Shown: positions 8,506 through 17,215 of the stretch, piece after piece | How positions within the stretch are numbered: the first letter of the stretch is position 1 | How the letters are laid out: each line of letters opens with the position of its first letter | Assembly (NCBI GenBank): GCA_016714085.1 | Contig: JADJNW010000007.1 | Span: forward strand, 186,001 to 250,000 | Reading direction: 5' to 3' | Source: Saprospiraceae bacterium | GTDB lineage: Bacteria; Bacteroidota; Bacteroidia; Chitinophagales; Saprospiraceae | Length of the DNA: 64,000 bases | Made by a program: the position numbers and the translations under genes | Notes under the pieces: model-generated | The model's database searches: none | Told to the model about the DNA's origin: nothing | The model's input: the letters and a program-made list of their open reading frames with translations, nothing else

Positions 8506-9435
8506 TTAAAAAACTTTTTCATAAAGCTCGGGCGTAGGAATTTTCCCAATGCCTGATTTGGCTTCCAATATCTCAAAAACATTGGTTTTGATGGTGTGCG
8601 CAATATCGCCGGTGGGCAGGTCATTGCAATCCAGCCCGAAAGGGTCTTCTATTTCCTGACCCATCAATTCGATGCCCAGCAATGAAAAGAACACAAACAT
8701 CACCAACGGAATCGTGCCCATGTGAAAGGTATTGACCAATGCAAATGGCAAGAGTAAGCCATAAGCTGTAATAAAAATCTTGAGATAAACCGCGTAAGAA
8801 AAGGGAATCGGCGTTTTTTTAATACGCTCGCAAGCGCCCAGAATGTCAAGCAAAGACTGGTGTTGTGCTTTAATATTGATATAATCACCTTCATTAATCG
8901 CACCAAGTCGATGCCCTTCGGCAATTCGATCAAAAATCTGGAAAGCGATATGATTCGGAATATGCCCTTTTGTTTGATAAATGTTGCGATCTTCATCACT
9001 TAAATATACTAATTTTTCTAATTTAACTCCTTCTCGAAGATGCTCGACTAACGCAATACAAAAATTCGCAATATGTTTCGCCATAAAATGTCGGACATGT
9101 TTATCTTCTTTTGGAAACATCGCATGAACATAAATTGCCAGATTTCGAGTATTATTTACTAAAGCGCCCCACTGTTTTCGGGCCTCCCACCAGCGATCAT
9201 AAGCTGAATTGGTGCGATACACCAAAAAAATACTTAATATAATCCCCAGTAAAGAAAAAGCGGAGATATCCATCGAAAAGTACTTACCCAAGCCATACCA
9301 TTCCACCGCGATGCAAACTACGGTTGTATAAATACCAATCCAAATCATGCTTCTTATGATGCGCACCATCGTCCAGCTCCGCACCAGATGCCGAATATCA
9401 CCAAACCAATTATCATTTGATTTGTAATAGATCAT
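8506..9435 (-). CDS. Bestrophin-family channel protein (UPF0187)
   Basis: The 309-residue protein matches bacterial bestrophin-like proteins, pentameric anion or cation channels of the inner membrane. The N-terminal part has RSWTMVRIIRSMIWIGIYTT, a second helix near SLLGIILSIFLVYRTNSAYDRWWEARKQWG, which is the most conserved segment of the family, and NNTRNLAIYV. Two further helices lie around residues 215-255 (IFITAYGLLLPFALV and IPLVMFVFFSLLGIELMGQEIEDPFG), and the IEDPFG motif is typical. Length is normal. The plus-strand sorting-domain fragment ends 9 bases from its stop. Transported ion unknown from sequence. Confidence 0.92.
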   Translation of the reverse strand: MIYYKSNDNWFGDIRHLVRSWTMVRIIRSMIWIGIYTTVVCIAVEWYGLGKYFSMDISAFSLLGIILSIFLVYRTNSAYDRWWEARKQWGALVNNTRNLAIYVHAMFPKEDKHVRHFMAKHIANFCIALVEHLREGVKLEKLVYLSDEDRNIYQTKGHIPNHIAFQIFDRIAEGHRLGAINEGDYINIKAQHQSLLDILGACERIKKTPIPFSYAVYLKIFITAYGLLLPFALVNTFHMGTIPLVMFVFFSLLGIELMGQEIEDPFGLDCNDLPTGDIAHTIKTNVFEILEAKSGIGKIPTPELYEKVF

Positions 9436-9552
9436 TTCAGGAAAATTTTAGGTTTACTATTTGCAATAATAGCAAAAATACGATTAGAGCAGATTTGGTT
9501 TAATTAAGATTTATCCTCGGTTCAATTGATCAAAATTTATAATATTATATCA

Positions 9553-9774
9553 TTACTCAATTTCCAAATCCTCCGGCACATCGCGCTCCTGGCGCTCAGG
9601 TGAGTGAGGCTTATCAATGAGTTTCTCTTCGGAAGTCGTTGTTGTAAAGATATTAATACCACAGGTTTGCAAAGCAATAGATAAAAAAATAAATAAGGCA
9701 ATACCGATGAACACCAAGCGTAAAGGGCTTGTTCTTTTTGGGGAATCGTTTGTAGAAGAGCCTGATTTTGCCAC
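9553..9774 (-). CDS. Small single-pass membrane protein, unknown
   Basis: A 73-residue frame with a Ser/Thr/Pro-rich N-terminus, one transmembrane helix at about residues 19-36 (RLVFIGIALFIFLSIALQTC) and a charged tail rich in Glu (PERQERDVPEDLEIE). The basic residues before the helix suggest an N-in topology with the acidic tail in the periplasm. It lies between the TonB receptor and the bestrophin gene, all on the minus strand. The ATG at 9774 has no obvious ribosome-binding site, which is normal in this phylum. No family recognised. Confidence 0.6.
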   Translation of the reverse strand: MAKSGSSTNDSPKRTSPLRLVFIGIALFIFLSIALQTCGINIFTTTTSEEKLIDKPHSPERQERDVPEDLEIE

Positions 9775-9783
9775 TGTTATAAA

Positions 9784-9860
9784 GTTTAAAGGGTTGAGAA
9801 AGTTGCGAAGATTAAGAGCTTAGTAAGGCTAAACCCTCTCAACCTCCTAAACTCCTTCAA
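9784..9860. repeat. Inverted word repeat (GGGTTGAG / CTCAACC)
   Basis: Left words AAAGGGTTGAGAAAGTTG are followed by right words CTAAACCCTCTCAACC and CTAAACTCCTTCAAC, which are their imperfect reverse complements around a centre near 9825. It sits between the TonB receptor stop and the next minus-strand gene, where an imperfect RNA hairpin could form. Confidence 0.55.
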
Positions 9861-9869
9861 CTACAAAGT

Positions 9870-12407
9870 TCAAAAATCCATTCTTAATCTCAAATTAATC
9901 CGTCTCGATGTCAAATAATTCGGAATCGCGTACTGCTGATTAAAAATCGTCTTGATCCAGGTATTACCCGCCTGATTCTGAACTTGTAATAAATTAAAAA
10001 CTTCTAAACTTAACCAGGTATTTTTGGTGAATCGCAGCGGATGCCTTGGGCGACTTTCCAAGCGTTCTTTATTCCATAATGCTACTGAAAAACCAATATC
10101 CACACGATGGTAAGGTTCAAAACGATACGTATTACGATAAATTCTATTATTTCCTAACAAACCATACGGAAGCCCCGTCCCTACTGTAAAATTCAGGTGC
10201 ATCCTGAAATTCTCATTTTTAGGAAGATAATCTTGAAAAAACATCGAAAGTGTCATAAACTGGTCGCTGGGTCGCGGCACATCCTTGACGCCTGTGGCTT
10301 CTTCCTGACCAATTTCTCGGCGCAAATGTTGAATGCCTGTGAGCGATTCGCGGGCACGCAGAAAAGATAAATTCACCCAGGATTCAGCGCCGGGCACAAA
10401 TTCACCGTTTACGCGTAAGTCAATCCCTGTTACATAGCCGCTCGCATCGTTTTGTCCTGAATATCTAATGCGCACATTTTCAATCTCATACGACACCAAA
10501 TCCCATAAATGTTTGTAATATGCTTCTGTAATAAATCGAAATTTCTTAGGATTTTTCTTTCCCATATAAAAATCGAAGGTCATACCACCCACGATATGAA
10601 AAGATTTTTGCGAAAGCAAATCGGTATTCACCAAGCCATTAAATCCGCGCATTTCGCGGTAAAACGGCGGCTGAAAATATAATCCCCCCGCAAGACGATA
10701 TGATATATCCCGCTCACTTTTTAAAGGTTTATATAATAATTGTGCCCTCGGCGATATAATAAATTCTTGATTCAAATCCCAATACGAGGCTCGAACGCCA
10801 ACCGATAACTTTACTTCGCTTACACTTTCTTTACGCCAAGTATAAGTATCTTGAAAAAAACCACTGAAGCGATTAGAATTGAGCTCATTACGCGTTTTTA
10901 AAACATTAAATACCAATAATTGCGTGGTATCATAAGGCAAGGAATAACCCGCCGAATCCAGGCGTTCCCATTCATTAATATAATCGGAAATTTCTTCGTT
11001 TTGATATTTTACACTCCACTGTAAAAAATGGCTGCTGGTCGTTTCATTATCATTATGATCCACTTGTAATTCTATACCGCCTTTATGTTCGATATTGCGA
11101 ATATCAATATTCAAAAAATTCCTAACATATTGCTGTTGCGTGCCAACGCCCAATTCTGCAATCACTTCGCCAAAATTATCGCTGCCCAATCCCGATTCGA
11201 TCTGACGCAAGCTATAATCCCCATTGATATCAAACCGTTCGTTTTCGTCGCTGCGAAAAGCAGAAGCTAATAACTTGAGAAAGAATGGATTGCGATCTCG
11301 ATCCGGCAAATAAGTCAAGGATAAGCCCCCCATTTGGGTCGTAAAATCGTCCACTTCCTGCCCTTCAAAAACACTAAATAACTGCAATGCATAATTCACC
11401 AAACCAAAGGCTGTATTGCGTTCTGTGGGTTGAAATTTGTAAACACTGCGATTATAATTGCCTAAAAATCCGATTTGCAAATCCCTGTTAATATCATAAG
11501 TCAAATAAGTTTGAATATCTGTAAAGTTTGGCACGTATTCGCCTTCTACATCAAGGGTTCCAAGCAAATAACGTGTGGTTTTATACCGCGTACCAGCGAG
11601 GTAACGAAAGCGCCGATAGCTGTCTTTGCCCACTTTGGTGCTACCTTCGATATGCGCCGAGCCGCCGAGAAAACTCATATTAAGCGAACCCGCGAGGGTA
11701 TCCGGCAATTTATATTTAATGTCCAAAACAGAAGCTGCTTTGTCGCCATATTTTGCTTCAAAACCACCGGATGAAAAAGATAAATTCCGAATGAGGTCAA
11801 TATTGGCGAAGGTCAAGCCCTCCTGCTGTCCAGCGCGAATCAATTGCGGCCGATAAATTTCAAAATCATTGACATATACCAAATTTTCATCATAATTCCC
11901 GCCGCGTACATTGTATTGCGAACTCAACTCGCCACCCGTGCCGCTACTTGTGCCCAGCGCAATACTTGGCAAAATGCTTTCCAAGTTGCCAGTGGTAGTC
12001 GGGATCAATTTCATATTTTGCAAATCCTCCTGGATCATGCCAGACACCTCAATTTTACTGGCACGAACGATGACTTCTAAGTCCGAATCGGTGGGTGCAA
12101 GGCTCACATCCACCTGGCGACTGCTGCGGGGCGGCATCGCTTCGATTTCGGTTTCTATACTTTTATAACCAATTCTGGTAAAAACCAAGATAAACGCCTG
12201 ATTTACCGGCACTTCTATGCGATAGCGTCCATTGGCAGCCGTTTCTATCGCTGTATTAGAATCTTTAATATAAACCGTGACTAATTCAATCGGCGTATCG
12301 CTCACAGCATCTTTCACAATACCAGTGATGACGGCATTTCGGTCGTTTTGGGCAACAGCAGGAATTGTTATAAGCGATATAATAATAAAAGTAAAAAATT
12401 GCTTCAT
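9870..12407 (-). CDS. TonB-dependent outer membrane receptor
   Basis: The 845-residue protein has a signal peptide (MKQFFTFIIISLITIPAVAQ), then a carboxypeptidase-regulatory-like domain at about residues 25-105 (ITGIVKDAVSDTPIELVTVY, ANGRYRIEVP, FTRIGYKS). The plug follows at about 110-230, with VRGGNYDENLVYVNDFEIYRP and FSSGGFEAKYGDKAASVLDI. The remainder is a 22-strand-type barrel rich in aromatic and alternating residues, ending in RRINLRLRMDF with the terminal Phe typical of outer membrane barrels. It lacks a SusD partner next to it, so a substrate other than a large glycan is possible. Substrate unknown. No operon partner is obvious. Confidence 0.93.
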   Translation of the reverse strand: MKQFFTFIIISLITIPAVAQNDRNAVITGIVKDAVSDTPIELVTVYIKDSNTAIETAANGRYRIEVPVNQAFILVFTRIGYKSIETEIEAMPPRSSRQVDVSLAPTDSDLEVIVRASKIEVSGMIQEDLQNMKLIPTTTGNLESILPSIALGTSSGTGGELSSQYNVRGGNYDENLVYVNDFEIYRPQLIRAGQQEGLTFANIDLIRNLSFSSGGFEAKYGDKAASVLDIKYKLPDTLAGSLNMSFLGGSAHIEGSTKVGKDSYRRFRYLAGTRYKTTRYLLGTLDVEGEYVPNFTDIQTYLTYDINRDLQIGFLGNYNRSVYKFQPTERNTAFGLVNYALQLFSVFEGQEVDDFTTQMGGLSLTYLPDRDRNPFFLKLLASAFRSDENERFDINGDYSLRQIESGLGSDNFGEVIAELGVGTQQQYVRNFLNIDIRNIEHKGGIELQVDHNDNETTSSHFLQWSVKYQNEEISDYINEWERLDSAGYSLPYDTTQLLVFNVLKTRNELNSNRFSGFFQDTYTWRKESVSEVKLSVGVRASYWDLNQEFIISPRAQLLYKPLKSERDISYRLAGGLYFQPPFYREMRGFNGLVNTDLLSQKSFHIVGGMTFDFYMGKKNPKKFRFITEAYYKHLWDLVSYEIENVRIRYSGQNDASGYVTGIDLRVNGEFVPGAESWVNLSFLRARESLTGIQHLRREIGQEEATGVKDVPRPSDQFMTLSMFFQDYLPKNENFRMHLNFTVGTGLPYGLLGNNRIYRNTYRFEPYHRVDIGFSVALWNKERLESRPRHPLRFTKNTWLSLEVFNLLQVQNQAGNTWIKTIFNQQYAIPNYLTSRRINLRLRMDF

Positions 12408-12516
12408 ATTTGTTGAGATATCAGAAGTCAGATAACAGATGTCAGACAGATTTTTAATTCAAGGTAAACGAAAAAATGAAAACCCTGTTGCGAGAAATGA
12501 ATCTGAAAGCAATTCC

Positions 12517-13194
12517 TCATACAAACTTCAACGGATTACTTTCAAATGCTTTTAGTTTAGCAATTACATCTTTAGGATTTTCCGCTCGGAACACGCTATT
12601 GCCTGCCACCAGTACATCCGCACCAGCTTGGAGGATTTTTTCTGCATTTTGCAAACCAACACCACCGTCAATCTCAATCAGCGCATGGGCATTGCGAATG
12701 GTAATCATTTCTTTCAAACGCTGGATTTTATTTAATGTGCGATAAATAAATTTCTGGCCACCAAATCCAGGATTCACGGACATGAGCAATATAATATCCA
12801 CATCTTCTATAATATCTTCGAGCAATTCTATCGGCGTATGGGGATTCAAAGCAACGCCGGCCTTCGCGCCGGTTTCTTTAATTTGTTGAATGGTGCGATG
12901 CAGGTGCGGACAAGCTTCGTAATGAACGGTGATATGATCGGCGCCTGCTTTGCGAAATTCCTCGATATATTTTTCAGGTTCTACCATCATCAAATGCACA
13001 TCAAACGGTCGCTGCGCAAGGGTTTTCATAAATTCAATAATAAACATTCCGAATGTAATATTCGGCACAAAGCGTCCATCCATTACATCCAAATGAAACC
13101 AATCGGCTTCACTCTCATTTACCATCGCAAACTCTTCGCGCAAGCGCGTGAAATCTGCTGCCAAAACCGAAGGTGCTACTAAATGTTTTTTCAT
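12517..13194 (-). CDS. rpe: Ribulose-phosphate 3-epimerase
   Basis: The enzyme interconverts ribulose 5-phosphate and xylulose 5-phosphate in the pentose phosphate pathway, in the cytoplasm. The 225-residue product has the full TIM barrel of the family: VAPSVLAADFTRL at the N-terminus, FHLDVMDGRFVPNITFG with the metal-binding His and catalytic Asp, DVHLMMVEPEKYI, ALNPHTPIELL, LLMSVNPGFGGQKF and EIDGGVGLQNA with the second catalytic Asp, then GNSVFRAENP as phosphate-binding loop. All key residues are present. Transcribed alone, divergent from the DUF3841 gene. Confidence 0.97.
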   Translation of the reverse strand: MKKHLVAPSVLAADFTRLREEFAMVNESEADWFHLDVMDGRFVPNITFGMFIIEFMKTLAQRPFDVHLMMVEPEKYIEEFRKAGADHITVHYEACPHLHRTIQQIKETGAKAGVALNPHTPIELLEDIIEDVDIILLMSVNPGFGGQKFIYRTLNKIQRLKEMITIRNAHALIEIDGGVGLQNAEKILQAGADVLVAGNSVFRAENPKDVIAKLKAFESNPLKFV

Positions 13195-13370
13195 AAAATG
13201 GTGTTTTGGTTCGTAGTATTATAGTGTTTAAGTAGATTCATTTTTTTGTATTTATGTAATATGGCGCAAAGAAAACAAGAGATTTTGCGAAAATCCGATT
13301 TCTGTATAAATTTAGTAAAAATTTTGCTAATAATGAAGAGTCATCAAACATGAAGGAGGCGCAATCAACG

Positions 13371-13898
13371 ATGCGGCTTTGGTCTTTTCAAGCGATGGAT
13401 GCCTGCGAAATGCTGGAAAAAAATGGCTTCCTCCGCACCGAATGGCGCTTTACGCCTGCCAACTGGCGCGCCGCTTACGAGTGGATGGCTCGGGAAATGA
13501 CAGCCAATAGTATTGATTTGGAAGGCTATGCGCCCATCTGGGCCTGGCATTCTTGTGATGGAACATTAAATGCGCCGCCCACCATGTCCACCGCTCGAAA
13601 TCTACTCACGGATATGCAAATTCTGGATGGCGTTTGCGTTGTTGAATTTGATGCGCCCGCTTCGCTTTCTTTGCTTTCTTCTTATAATCGTTTTAATGAT
13701 CTGTTAGACAGTTATTTACACTCGGAGCAACTCCCTTTGCGGGAAGCATTTCTTGATATGTTTGAAGTTTTTCCGATTCAGGAATACGATCATATCCAGG
13801 CGGCGCTCCCTTATTTGCAAATGGACTGGGTTCTGGATATTCGACATTTGGACATGAAGCCCGACCGATGGGATTATGATTGGGCGAAAATAGTTTGA
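13371..13898 (+). CDS. DUF3841 family protein
   Basis: The protein starts MRLWSFQAMDACEMLEKNG and contains YAPIWAWHSCDG, matching DUF3841, whose members begin with a similar LWTIQ motif and share a PIWAW core. The chosen ATG at 13371 gives 175 residues; an in-frame ATG at 13350 would add seven residues, but the purine-rich AAGGAGG at 13353-13359 sits 11 bases before 13371 and looks like a ribosome-binding site, unusual for this phylum. The fold may be a small alpha/beta domain; no catalytic motif is evident. Function unknown. Monocistronic. Confidence 0.82.
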   Translation: MRLWSFQAMDACEMLEKNGFLRTEWRFTPANWRAAYEWMAREMTANSIDLEGYAPIWAWHSCDGTLNAPPTMSTARNLLTDMQILDGVCVVEFDAPASLSLLSSYNRFNDLLDSYLHSEQLPLREAFLDMFEVFPIQEYDHIQAALPYLQMDWVLDIRHLDMKPDRWDYDWAKIV

Positions 13899-13985
13899 GG
13901 TTTTATGTTTTATGTTTGGAAGTTTGGAGGTTTGGGGTTTTAAGTTTTTAGCCATTCTAAACCTCCGCTAATACTTAAAAATATA
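13899..13985. repeat. Word repeat (GTTTGGAGGTTT type)
   Basis: Repeats of TTTATGTTT, GTTTGGAAG, TTTGGAGG and TTTGGGG lie at 13900-13940, and TCTAAACCTCC at 13955-13967 gives a short reverse complement. This forms a convergent boundary between the DUF3841 gene and the minus-strand membrane protein gene, and overlaps the 3-prime end of the latter. Confidence 0.45.
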
Positions 13986-14221
13986 ATGGCCGCAATAAGC
14001 GGCGCTAAGGCCGACATCAGCATAAAGCTAAAATACCAACGCGGTACTTTGGAACGCTCGATCCATTCTACTACGATTGAAATCAGCCACAAGAGCATAA
14101 AAATACTGCCAAAAATAAGGCTGAGCATGGTCGCCAAATATTCATCGACCAACCAAAGGAAGATGTAAAAAACAACTTCTATCAATAAAATTTCAACGGG
14201 ACGGAGTTTTAGCATGGGCAT
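13940..14221 (-). CDS. Small three-helix membrane protein, unknown
   Basis: A 93-residue frame with three hydrophobic segments at about residues 10-27 (ILLIEVVFYIFLWLV), 31-52 (TMLSLIFGSIFMLLWLISIVV) and 66-88 (SFMLMSALAPLIAAIIFLSI). The loop WIERSKVPRWYF between helices 2 and 3 is charged. Hydrophobic pattern and normal codon use suggest a real inner membrane protein. The last codons fall in the word repeat between it and the DUF3841 gene, so the native C-terminus may have been altered. No family named. Confidence 0.65.
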   Translation of the reverse strand: MPMLKLRPVEILLIEVVFYIFLWLVDEYLATMLSLIFGSIFMLLWLISIVVEWIERSKVPRWYFSFMLMSALAPLIAAIIFLSISGGLEWLKT

Positions 14222-14300
14222 AATTTGATACGCTAATTTACAATCATCCCGCTAATCTTGTATTTTAAAACCTATAAATCAAATTGTATTCTTCAATTTT

Positions 14301-15743
14301 TTAATTATCCTTGAAAATTCTTCGGGCATTCCGATGAAAATTATCTTTCATCTGCGTCGCATCGAAAGGATCGCCATCTATCTCATCGGGTGCATTTCGA
14401 TACAATTGCAATTCCCACTGCGGATTATTAAATTCACCAATCGCGTCGGTATGTAATAACTGAAAATCGCCGGGCGCAAGCGAAGGATTATAAAAGATAA
14501 ATTTTACATTATTTTGTCTCGTTGCCGGAAAATCATAATACGACCAGATTTCATAAGGCGGCGCTGAAGGTTCGTCTTCCCGGAATTCTATATCATTGGG
14601 CGGCCCATATTTTAAAAAAATATAACCTCTATCTGTCTCAAAACCATAACGAAAACCCGAATTGAAGCGTTTGTCAACGGCACGCGCTATTTTCATATAA
14701 TTTTCATAAGCAGTAGCAGGATGATTATTTTGTTGCTTCGCCCAAAAACTAAATAAGTAAAGCTTTTGAGCATCCAAATCTTTACTTTTTAAATAAGTAT
14801 TTACTTTTGTTACATCACCCGGAGGTAATTTCGGCGTAAGCGCCCGCAGACTGAATTGAAGTTCTTTTGCATTTAATTTCCCGACAAATTCATGATCCAA
14901 ATTTATATTCGCCAATGTAATAGAATCCATTTGTAAATAAGGATTATAACGATGAAAAAAAGTCGTTTTGCGACTTAATAATGCTTTGTTGCGATCGCGC
15001 ACCTCTACCGAAAGATGATATTGCCCGGAAGTTAATTGATTGATATCCAATTGTAATAAAACAGGGATGAGCGGCTGCGGCGACAAGCGTTTATGCCCAA
15101 TCACTACCGTTTGGCGGGTATTATTTTCTATTTTTTCAATCGCATAACTCAGCATAAAATCTTCTTGAAATATTATATCGGCATGATATATTTCATTATA
15201 AAAAGCAAGATGGGTACTATTTTTTCCATAATAATGCAAAGGAGAAGGTTCCATCAAAATACCATTTTTCACAAAAGGATGATTGGCTTCTGTTTTTTGA
15301 TAAGCGGCAAGTAATTGAATATCTGATTGTTGCAATTTGTTTTCTGCGTAATTAATTTCGATATCTATTCGATAATCTCTTTTGTTTTCAGGTTGATGTA
15401 AATCCTGGAGCGAAATATTTAGTTCGTATTTACCATTATCTAAAGCATAGCGTTTTACATCCACAAAATCAATCGCTTGTGAAGCTCGTGGGCTATTTAG
15501 TATATATTTATCAAATTTTATGATTTGCTTATTTTGTTGAAATGTTATTAATACTTCCACATTGGCTTGCAGCAAAGTATCAGCGCCTGGCGTAAAAGTC
15601 AGCGTCTTTCCGGCAAAGTAAAAATAGACTTCCGCATAAGATTGCGCGTCGTTTTTGAAAGTAGCATGAGAAATGCCAACATCAAGCGCGTAGGATATAT
15701 AACTAAAAAAAAGTCCGAATAAAAATGTAAAAATCCGTTTCAT
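14301..15743 (-). CDS. GWxTD domain-containing secreted protein
   Basis: Starting from the ATG at 15743 the product has about 480 residues with a signal peptide (MKRIFTFLFGLFFSYISYAL). A further upstream ATG at 15761 would only add MQNDEA before the signal and is less likely. The first half is beta-rich repeats resembling surface or periplasmic sandwich domains. The C-terminal part has RFNSGFRYGFETDRGYIFLK, then YGPPNDIEFRE, PPYEIWSYYDFPA and VKFIFYNP. These are the hallmark of the GWxTD domain, here with GFETD in place of GWxTD. Such proteins are frequent in Bacteroidota, and their role is not established. Confidence 0.85.
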   Translation of the reverse strand: MKRIFTFLFGLFFSYISYALDVGISHATFKNDAQSYAEVYFYFAGKTLTFTPGADTLLQANVEVLITFQQNKQIIKFDKYILNSPRASQAIDFVDVKRYALDNGKYELNISLQDLHQPENKRDYRIDIEINYAENKLQQSDIQLLAAYQKTEANHPFVKNGILMEPSPLHYYGKNSTHLAFYNEIYHADIIFQEDFMLSYAIEKIENNTRQTVVIGHKRLSPQPLIPVLLQLDINQLTSGQYHLSVEVRDRNKALLSRKTTFFHRYNPYLQMDSITLANINLDHEFVGKLNAKELQFSLRALTPKLPPGDVTKVNTYLKSKDLDAQKLYLFSFWAKQQNNHPATAYENYMKIARAVDKRFNSGFRYGFETDRGYIFLKYGPPNDIEFREDEPSAPPYEIWSYYDFPATRQNNVKFIFYNPSLAPGDFQLLHTDAIGEFNNPQWELQLYRNAPDEIDGDPFDATQMKDNFHRNARRIFKDN

Positions 15744-15839
15744 AGCTTCATCATTTTGCATAAAAATAAAAAAACGTTATGACATCTTTATAATAACGTT
15801 TCATCGGCCGTAAAATGCCGCTATAAAATGCAAAAAAAT

Positions 15840-16265
15840 CTATTGCATTTGTTCGTGTTGAACCTCGGTGGTTTCCTCTCCGCTTGTCGATTTGCGCATG
15901 ACAAAGCGAAAAGAATAAGTAGCGCCATTGCCTGCGGTCAGTTCTGTCGTCAGCACTAAATTTTCTGTGTTGATAGATTCGATATCAAGATCAGAATCCC
16001 TGCTGAGATTGCGCAATAGTACTTTATCGCCCTTGATTTCGTAGTTACCTTCTTCCGGTATGCTGTTAAAATTGGTTTTCAAAATGCCATCCGGCAAAAA
16101 ATCAAAGTATAAATTTGCTAATGATTCGGCTGGTCGCCCGTTGCGGGTTGCTTCCTCCAATACCCAACTTCCTGTGATGAGTTCTTTGGTTTGGGAATTG
16201 TCTTGTTTGCATGAGAAAATTACCGTTGCTAACAAGGCCAGCCAATAGATGTTTGAATTTTTCAT
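15840..16265 (-). CDS. Lipocalin-like lipoprotein
   Basis: The 141-residue product starts MKNSNIYWLALLATVIFSCK with a lipobox (VIFSC), so it is a lipid-anchored envelope protein. The mature part has TGSWVLEEATRNGRP and then FLPDGILKTNFNS, GNYEIKGDKVLL, a pattern shared by small lipocalin-like barrels. A TTG nine bases upstream (16274) is in frame but the ATG at 16265 is preferred. A -7 element TAGTTTTGC is found at 16289-16297 on the minus strand, giving a leader of about 20 bases. Ligand unknown. Confidence 0.8.
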   Translation of the reverse strand: MKNSNIYWLALLATVIFSCKQDNSQTKELITGSWVLEEATRNGRPAESLANLYFDFLPDGILKTNFNSIPEEGNYEIKGDKVLLRNLSRDSDLDIESINTENLVLTTELTAGNGATYSFRFVMRKSTSGEETTEVQHEQMQ

Positions 16266-16288
16266 ACGTTTCAAATTGATTTTTCAGT

Positions 16289-16297
16289 GCAAAACTA
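16289..16297 (-). promoter_or_regulatory. -7 promoter element of the lipoprotein gene
   Basis: On the minus strand TAGTTTTGC fits the Bacteroidota -7 consensus TAnnTTTG. It lies 24 bases before the ATG at 16265. A matching upstream TTTG box at the best distance is not clear. Confidence 0.45.
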
Positions 16298-16384
16298 TCA
16301 ATTTTTGCACAAAACCCTTAACGTTCTTTCAACGCCTGTGTTCAATCAGGGATTGTTTCTTCGACCAACGTTTTTATTTTTTTG

Positions 16385-16485
16385 AATATATTTTAGAAAG
16401 GAGAATGAGAGGATAGGAGAATGGGTGATGGGGGAATAGGGGAATGGGAGAAATTAAACCTATCATCCTATGCCCCTATTATCTA
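16385..16485. repeat. Inverted word repeat (GGAGAATGGG / CCTATCATCC)
   Basis: Left: drifting words GAGAATGAG, GGATAGGAGAATGGG, GGGGGAATAGGGGAATGGGAG. Right (16456-16482): CCTATCATCCTATGCCCC, a rough reverse complement. Located between the DUF2911 stop and the lipoprotein promoter, both on the minus strand, so it follows the DUF2911 gene upstream region only loosely; strong purine bias on the plus strand of the left half. Confidence 0.6.
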
Positions 16486-16487
16486 AG

Positions 16488-17021
16488 TTAAGCTTTCTTT
16501 ACATCAAAACTCCAGGTTACATTTTCCCAGGAGAAAGTTACTGTACCCCCGTTATTTACTTCAAATTGCAAACGCTCTTGTAAGGAAGCAGTCTTGCCCG
16601 TTTTTGCATTTACACGGAGTACATCGGCGGATTCTTTGTAATTATAAGCGCCCCATTGGCTGGCTTCTTTATTAAAGATGATCACCCAATCCCCATTTTC
16701 TTTTGGAATACTAAAAAGTGCGTATTTACCTGCGGCTAATTTCTCGCCGTTAATCATTACATCCTGATTCACTTCAAAAGTGGTCGCTTCGTTTGCGCCC
16801 GTGCGCCATACTTTGTCGTAAGACTCCAGCCCACCAAAGACTTTTCTGCCTTTCACGGCGGGACTGCTGTAATTAATAGCAATTGTCAAGTCGCCTACAC
16901 TTGCTTTGGCCTCTGCCGGAGGGCTTGGGCGTTTTGATTTGTCTTGCTGTGCATAAGTAGTAGTAGCAATGCCTACCATCATAATGGCAACCAAGAGTAA
17001 AAAGCGATTTCTGCGTTGCAT
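16488..17021 (-). CDS. DUF2911 family secreted protein
   Basis: The 177-residue product has a signal peptide (MQRRNRFLLLVAIMMVGIATTTYAQ). It then shows the DUF2911 core: AKASVGDLTIAINYSSPAVKG followed by KVFGGLESYDKVWRTGANEA, KLAAGKYALFSIPKENGDW, FNKEASQWGAY and VTFSWENVTWSF. DUF2911 proteins are small periplasmic beta-sandwich proteins of Bacteroidota with unknown function. Length is as expected for the single-domain form. Monocistronic, with the inverted word repeat downstream of its stop. Confidence 0.92.
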   Translation of the reverse strand: MQRRNRFLLLVAIMMVGIATTTYAQQDKSKRPSPPAEAKASVGDLTIAINYSSPAVKGRKVFGGLESYDKVWRTGANEATTFEVNQDVMINGEKLAAGKYALFSIPKENGDWVIIFNKEASQWGAYNYKESADVLRVNAKTGKTASLQERLQFEVNNGGTVTFSWENVTWSFDVKKA

Positions 17022-17109
17022 AGATCAGATTTTTTTGGTTAGAAAATGCGTAAAACAATTCGGAAACGTACCTTAACAAAAGGATGTTTACAAGGAAAAG
17101 TTAAAGTTT

Positions 17110-17215
17110 GGAAATTGGTTATCGGTTATCGGGATCGTATATTTACTCCGACTCCTATCTCCCGGTCTCCAAGTCTCCCCGTCTCCTATTCACCCAATCC
17201 TCCAGTCTCCAACTC
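17110..17215. repeat. Word repeat cluster (GGTTATCGG; GTCTCC / CCAATCC)
   Basis: First GGTTATCGGTTATCGGG, then a run of drifting pyrimidine words TCTCCCGGTCTCC, AAGTCTCCCCGTCTCC, CACCCAATCCTCCAGTCTCC. The run ends just before the threonylcarbamoyl-AMP synthase stop at 17214. The word period is about 8-10 bases. No complete opposite arm is visible, unlike most of the other loci. Confidence 0.5.
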